Virus record (IMG/VR): IMGVR_UViG_3300007516_000148
Coordinates: 1 to 24,015 of that record
Length of the DNA: 24,015 bases
From: a virus
Reading direction: 5' to 3' (one strand)
The notes under the pieces: generated by a model
What the model saw: the letters and a program-made list of their open reading frames with translations, nothing else
Databases searched by the model: none
Told to the model about the DNA's origin: nothing
Position numbers and translations under genes: made by a program
Shown here: in pieces, positions 21,659 through 24,015 of the stretch
Layout of the letters: the number at the start of each line of letters is the position of its first letter
Position numbering within the stretch: position 1 is the first letter of the stretch

Positions 21659-22072
21659 TTAAAGCCGCACCTCTTGGGTTAGCTGTTCCGACATCACGAT
21701 AGCGTCCTGTCCGTAGTATCCATTATGTTTATTGTAGGCTGTAAACTGAAGAATTCCTTGATTAGTGTTGATATTGACATACATAGTCCCACCCTCATAA
21801 AAGCTATTAGTTTCTTTATCGAATTTGACTTTATTGATAGTATCGTCCACTACTTCAATAGACTTGATCTCAGCAATGATCCAATCATCAAGATTGTCGA
21901 CCGACCAAAAATAACCAGGAGCCTCACAACAATCTATTTCCATAGTTATGCCAAGCTTTATGGTTTGTTTGGTAGTTATGACCTGGTAACCATCATAGGT
22001 GGTGCTTTTGTCATCTGACCTTTTAAATGATGTGGCTTCTATCCTTAATATCTTTTCTCCTAGTGTTGTCAT
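21659..22072 (-). CDS. DUF7448-like protein (137 aa)
   Basis: A beta-rich protein with the family-like features MEIDCCEAPGYFWSVDNLDD, a central IIAEIKSIEVVDD, and a last part QGILQFTAYNKHNGYYGQDA. The CC pair, the acidic helix and the terminal HNGYY element match a small uncharacterised family common in phages, which I recall as DUF7448; its function is unknown. It is the first gene after promoter P2, whose -10 lies only 10 bases before the ATG, so the transcript leader is very short. Confidence 0.7.
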   Translation of the reverse strand: MTTLGEKILRIEATSFKRSDDKSTTYDGYQVITTKQTIKLGITMEIDCCEAPGYFWSVDNLDDWIIAEIKSIEVVDDTINKVKFDKETNSFYEGGTMYVNINTNQGILQFTAYNKHNGYYGQDAIVMSEQLTQEVRL

Positions 22073-22082
22073 ATATGGTTAT

Positions 22083-22111
22083 ATGATAGCACAAGCGGTT
22101 GGGTAGGTCAA
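22083..22111 (-). promoter_or_regulatory. Promoter P2 with 12-base spacer box
   Basis: TTGACC (22111-22106), a 17-base spacer and TATCAT (22088-22083). The plus-strand box AAGCGGTTGGGT (22093-22104) is identical to that in P1, although 1 base differently placed relative to the -35. It drives the DUF7448-like gene. Confidence 0.7.
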
Positions 22112-22113
22112 AT

Positions 22114-22142
22114 TGTTGATAACTTGGGGGATAAGTGGATAA
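22114..22142 (+). promoter_or_regulatory. Cluster of three DnaA-box-like 9-mers
   Basis: TGTTGATAA (22114-22122), GGGGGATAA (22126-22134) and AGTGGATAA (22134-22142) are all near matches to the DnaA box TGTGGATAA and point the same way. They fill the gap just upstream of promoter P2. They may mark an origin, or a site where host DnaA regulates P2. Confidence 0.4.
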
Positions 22143-22148
22143 CTCATA

Positions 22149-22385
22149 TCACTGAGTACACCCAAACTTGCAGAGTCCGTAATTAATAATAGTACCGTGT
22201 TTACAGACTTTGAAGTTGGAAGGTTTCTTAGGTTTTACTATTTGTCTGGCGGGTGCATTTACTTCTTTGGCTATTTGTTTAATAACTTTAGTGTCAGCTT
22301 TTTTCCTAAATGCTTCGACCCGGCACTTACCAGAACAATAATTTTTAGTTGGTTTTTCAGTATTACAAGTATCACAAATAATCAC
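22149..22385 (-). CDS. Small zinc-finger protein, GTG start (78 aa)
   Basis: The N-terminal finger is ICDTCNTEKPTKNYCSGKCR, followed by VEAFRKK. The form C-x2-C ... YCSxKC-R-x-x-A-[FY]-R is a known short finger in many phage and bacterial proteins. A basic linker with KKPSNFK leads to a second Cys group (KVCKHGT, GLCKFGCTQ). The start codon is GTG at 22385, with GGTGA about 8 bases upstream. The product is rich in Lys and probably binds nucleic acid. It follows the small terminase and a short gap with repeated CGTAAC boxes. Confidence 0.65.
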   Translation of the reverse strand: MIICDTCNTEKPTKNYCSGKCRVEAFRKKADTKVIKQIAKEVNAPARQIVKPKKPSNFKVCKHGTIINYGLCKFGCTQ

Positions 22386-22420
22386 GTAACGTCACCGTAA
22401 CAGAAAAACGCTAGCGTTAC
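22385..22420. repeat. CGTAAC repeats and 12-bp palindrome
   Basis: CGTAAC occurs at 22385-22390 and 22396-22401, 11 bases apart (about one helical turn). A perfect palindrome AACGCTAGCGTT follows at 22407-22418, continuing as CGTTAC. This fills the gap between the small terminase stop and the GTG start of the zinc-finger gene and looks like an operator. Confidence 0.45.
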
Positions 22421-22437
22421 AAGATAGTGAAAGTTCC

Positions 22438-22956
22438 TCACAGTGAGTCTACGAAGTCGTTGAACTTCTTATCAAAGTCATCAGAGTCAGTCTTGTTGAC
22501 GTTCATAATATTAAATTGATTATTGGTTTGATTGATCGTAGCCGCCTTTTTATATTCGCCCATCTCATAAAGCATGTCTAAATATCTGGCATTATTAGTC
22601 GTGGCAGCCTTCTGTTTGTTAAGTTCAAGTAAGGTTTCGATTCCCCAGCCGGTGTCCTCTAAGTATTCTCGTGCGTTCATGGCAATTTTCGCAAATAATT
22701 TAGGGGAGAGTGTTCTGGCTGAATGATACTGGGTTTCCTTTAGGAGATATCCCTTCATGTAAGACCGGGTTTTATTACCGAATGTTTCTTTGCTAGTCTT
22801 ATCATAGAAATATTTGAATGTGGCTTGAACTCGGGGATCTCTTAAGAGTCTTTCTTTTTCTTTTTCTCTTTCTTTTTCCTCGGCCGTGATTTGCTTATCT
22901 TCGGGTTCGGATGGTTCTAATACATCTGAGGTAATAGGTGTGGTGTCTTCATTCAT
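22438..22956 (-). CDS. Probable terminase small subunit (172 aa)
   Basis: After an acidic, disordered N-terminal arm (about 40 residues with EEKEREKEKERLLRD), residues about 41-135 carry the small-terminase pattern: VQATFKYFYDKTSKETFGNK, then YMKGYLLKE, SPKLFAKIAMNAREYLEDTG and LLELNKQKAAT. This is a helix-turn-helix-like part followed by oligomerisation helices. The C-terminus is polar and acidic (DDFDKKFNDFVDSL), likely the contact to the large subunit. Its role is to recognise the packaging site and recruit the motor. The ATG at 22956 has AAAGGA 4 bases upstream. The 3.3-kb distance to the large subunit is unusual. A host-like DNA-binding protein is a less likely alternative. Confidence 0.7.
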   Translation of the reverse strand: MNEDTTPITSDVLEPSEPEDKQITAEEKEREKEKERLLRDPRVQATFKYFYDKTSKETFGNKTRSYMKGYLLKETQYHSARTLSPKLFAKIAMNAREYLEDTGWGIETLLELNKQKAATTNNARYLDMLYEMGEYKKAATINQTNNQFNIMNVNKTDSDDFDKKFNDFVDSL

Positions 22957-23139
22957 ATATCCTTTTCACGCGTGTAAACTCTTGCGGTAATTGATGTCGT
23001 ATTTAGCTACAAATAGCGACGTAAGCGGTTCAGTCACTCCCCTACTGCGTGTTATACCTTATTCTACTACTTTTCGTGCCTAAATAATAGTCTTCTGTTT
23101 TTATGGTGGAGTGGGGGAGTAGTGTTTTCATGTATGTAA
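22957..23139. other. Structured noncoding stretch, candidate cos/packaging site or leader
   Basis: This 183-base gap before the small terminase gene contains a palindrome CACGCGTG (22967-22974) in a larger near-palindrome; an imperfect hairpin (22996-23020, arms GTCG/ATTT and AAAT/CGAC); a third, diverged copy of the promoter box, AAGCGGTTCAGT (23023-23034), with a weak GTGACT/TATTTG promoter on the minus strand; and an inverted pair ACTCCCC (23036-23042) and GGGGAGT (23114-23120). I see no gene in it. In lambda-type phages the cos site lies just upstream of the small terminase gene. Confidence 0.45.
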
Positions 23140-23745
23140 TTACTTCTTTTTAGATAGAGTTGTTTTTATTTTAGCGTTATAGCTTTGGTTAGATAGTTCG
23201 TAATATAAAGCTTTTTGTCTTTCTTCTGAGTCTACTTCTACGAGGACTGAGTATTTGTATTTCTGTTCACCGGGATTTTCGGGTGCAATATTATTAATTA
23301 ATTCTTGAATAGTATTAGGAGTATCGAAGTTAACAGCGAAGGTATTCCAGTCTAGGCCGAAGTTGTCTTTAATGTTGGCAAACTTATCAAAGTCATAATG
23401 ACCGTAATCCGCATTGTGAGCCAGTGACCAACTTAACATACCATCTTCTTTAGTGGCATATGGCTCGACTTGCTCTACTGATTCAAAGACAGCCCTGAAA
23501 AGTCCGTCCTCCTTCTGAATAAAATCTACTGTTACTATCCAAGCTTGTTCTATTCCTAACTCACGCATCGCTTTAAGTCTCATATTCCCGCTGAGTACTG
23601 TGCCATCAGGCATTACTAAAAGGGGAGCGAATTGTCCTTTAAGCGACAACTGATCTTTAAGACGGCCATAAGATTCTTGATCTATATCACGCGCATTTGA
23701 TTCATACTCTTTAAGTTCGGATAGTGGTTTATATTGTTTATCCAT
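23140..23745 (-). CDS. ParB-like domain protein (201 aa)
   Basis: The first 85 residues are a ParB/Srx-type domain: KPLSELKEYESNARDIDQES, LKDQLSLKGQFAPLLVMPDG and the key nucleotide-binding strand-helix VLSGNMRLKAMRELG. In this family the domain binds CTP or ATP, or acts as a nuclease or DNA-modification partner. The middle (MLSWSLAHNADYGHYDFDKF) resembles the linker found in phage ParB-methyltransferase fusions, but no methyltransferase is present here. The C-terminus (YKYSVLVEVDSEERQKALYY) is a small beta-alpha unit also known from such fusions. No helix-turn-helix is evident. The start overlaps the YopX-like gene (ATGGATAA). Targeting of the phage DNA, packaging-site marking or methylation support are possible. 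Confidence 0.8.
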   Translation of the reverse strand: MDKQYKPLSELKEYESNARDIDQESYGRLKDQLSLKGQFAPLLVMPDGTVLSGNMRLKAMRELGIEQAWIVTVDFIQKEDGLFRAVFESVEQVEPYATKEDGMLSWSLAHNADYGHYDFDKFANIKDNFGLDWNTFAVNFDTPNTIQELINNIAPENPGEQKYKYSVLVEVDSEERQKALYYELSNQSYNAKIKTTLSKKK

Positions 23746-24015
23746 CTGTAGTAATTATATCTGATATAGGCTTGGATTCATAGATGTTGCCAATTACTTC
23801 AACTCTATTATCAAAACTTAGCGGCCAATTACCACCCACTACTCCCCGTAATGGACTGATGGTTATTTCTCCTATAATTGGTTCAGATTTGTTATGGTCG
23901 TTTAGCTTGTAATGTCTAACAATATCCCCCGAATAAATCTCTTTGCCGTTTTTATCTTTTAATCCTGTAGATTGCATTAGCTCTATTATCTTTATATCTA
24001 GTAAGTGATCACCAA
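23738..24015 (-). CDS. YopX family protein, 5' end outside window
   Basis: The sequence MQSTGLKDKNGKEIYSGDIV, followed by a short beta barrel (VVGGNWPLSF, VEVIGNIYE), is the conserved core of YopX proteins, small phage and plasmid proteins of unknown function. The frame stays open upstream of the Met at 23977 to the window edge (GDHLLDIKIIELMQSTG), and family members normally have about 30-50 residues ahead of this core. The gene therefore most likely starts beyond base 24015. It overlaps the ParB-like gene by 8 bases and probably forms an operon with it. Confidence 0.8.
   Translation of the reverse strand, partial: GDHLLDIKIIELMQSTGLKDKNGKEIYSGDIVRHYKLNDHNKSEPIIGEITISPLRGVVGGNWPLSFDNRVEVIGNIYESKPISDIITTDG

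Noticed and set aside
22404-22424. AACGCTAGCGTT followed by T residues as an intrinsic terminator
   Set aside because: The stem would be only four pairs with a tetraloop; it is better read as a palindromic DNA site.
1-24015. Stop-codon reassignment (TAG or TGA read as an amino acid)
   Set aside because: TAA, TAG and TGA all end well-formed genes with immediate restarts, and no long frame is interrupted by one of them.
1-24015. CRISPR array, insertion sequence or integrase/attachment site
   Set aside because: There are no regularly spaced repeats, no transposase- or integrase-like protein and no flanking terminal repeats.

Overview
The window is one contiguous late region of a tailed double-stranded DNA phage or prophage. 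Every gene I can support is on the minus strand, so the text follows transcription from high to low coordinates. The virion looks podovirus-like: a T7/SU10-type head-tail adaptor, a nozzle-like protein and internal-virion-type proteins follow one another, and I see no sheath, tube or tape-measure gene. Base composition is moderately AT-rich. The standard bacterial code fits, because TAA, TAG and TGA all end well-formed genes. Some starts have good Shine-Dalgarno sequences (AGGAGGT, GGGAGGT, AAGGGA); many others rely on stop/start overlap or have AT-rich ATATATG contexts with almost no leader. The host cannot be named from this sequence.

Right part (24015-22438): a YopX-like gene cut by the window edge, a ParB-like gene, a 183-base structured noncoding stretch, then a probable small terminase. 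Because the large terminase is lambda-GpA-like, this noncoding stretch is the natural candidate for a cos/packaging site or a complex leader. Middle-right (22438-19130): a 3.3-kb run of small genes separates the two terminase subunits. It holds zinc-ribbon proteins, a DUF7448-like protein, acidic proteins, single-pass or two-pass membrane microproteins and two very short ORFs (19 and 14 codons). Two sigma70-type promoters here share a 12-base box in the spacer, and three DnaA-box-like 9-mers lie just upstream of one of them.

Head module (19130-11118): large terminase, a Com-like zinc ribbon, portal, a 53-residue membrane protein in the slot where a scaffold usually sits, a promoter plus leader hairpin, the HK97-fold capsid protein, a decoration-type protein, and several small beta-rich proteins and a coiled-coil protein. 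Fibre and tail module (11115-1): an 862-residue fibre, a second surface beta protein, two acidic or proline-rich head-associated candidates (one a possible displaced scaffold), the adaptor, a 1213-residue nozzle-like protein that appears to carry a LamG domain which itself contains a glycine-rich adhesin-like insert, then internal-virion-type proteins, the last running off the left edge.

The most interesting regulatory signal is a pair of promoters, before the capsid gene and before the gene starting at 7789. They share the same start-of-transcript sequence, AGAGACCAA(C)GAGTCCA, at the same distance from the -10. In the capsid copy this sequence feeds directly into a 13-bp hairpin with a U8 tail, placed just ahead of the start codon like an attenuator.
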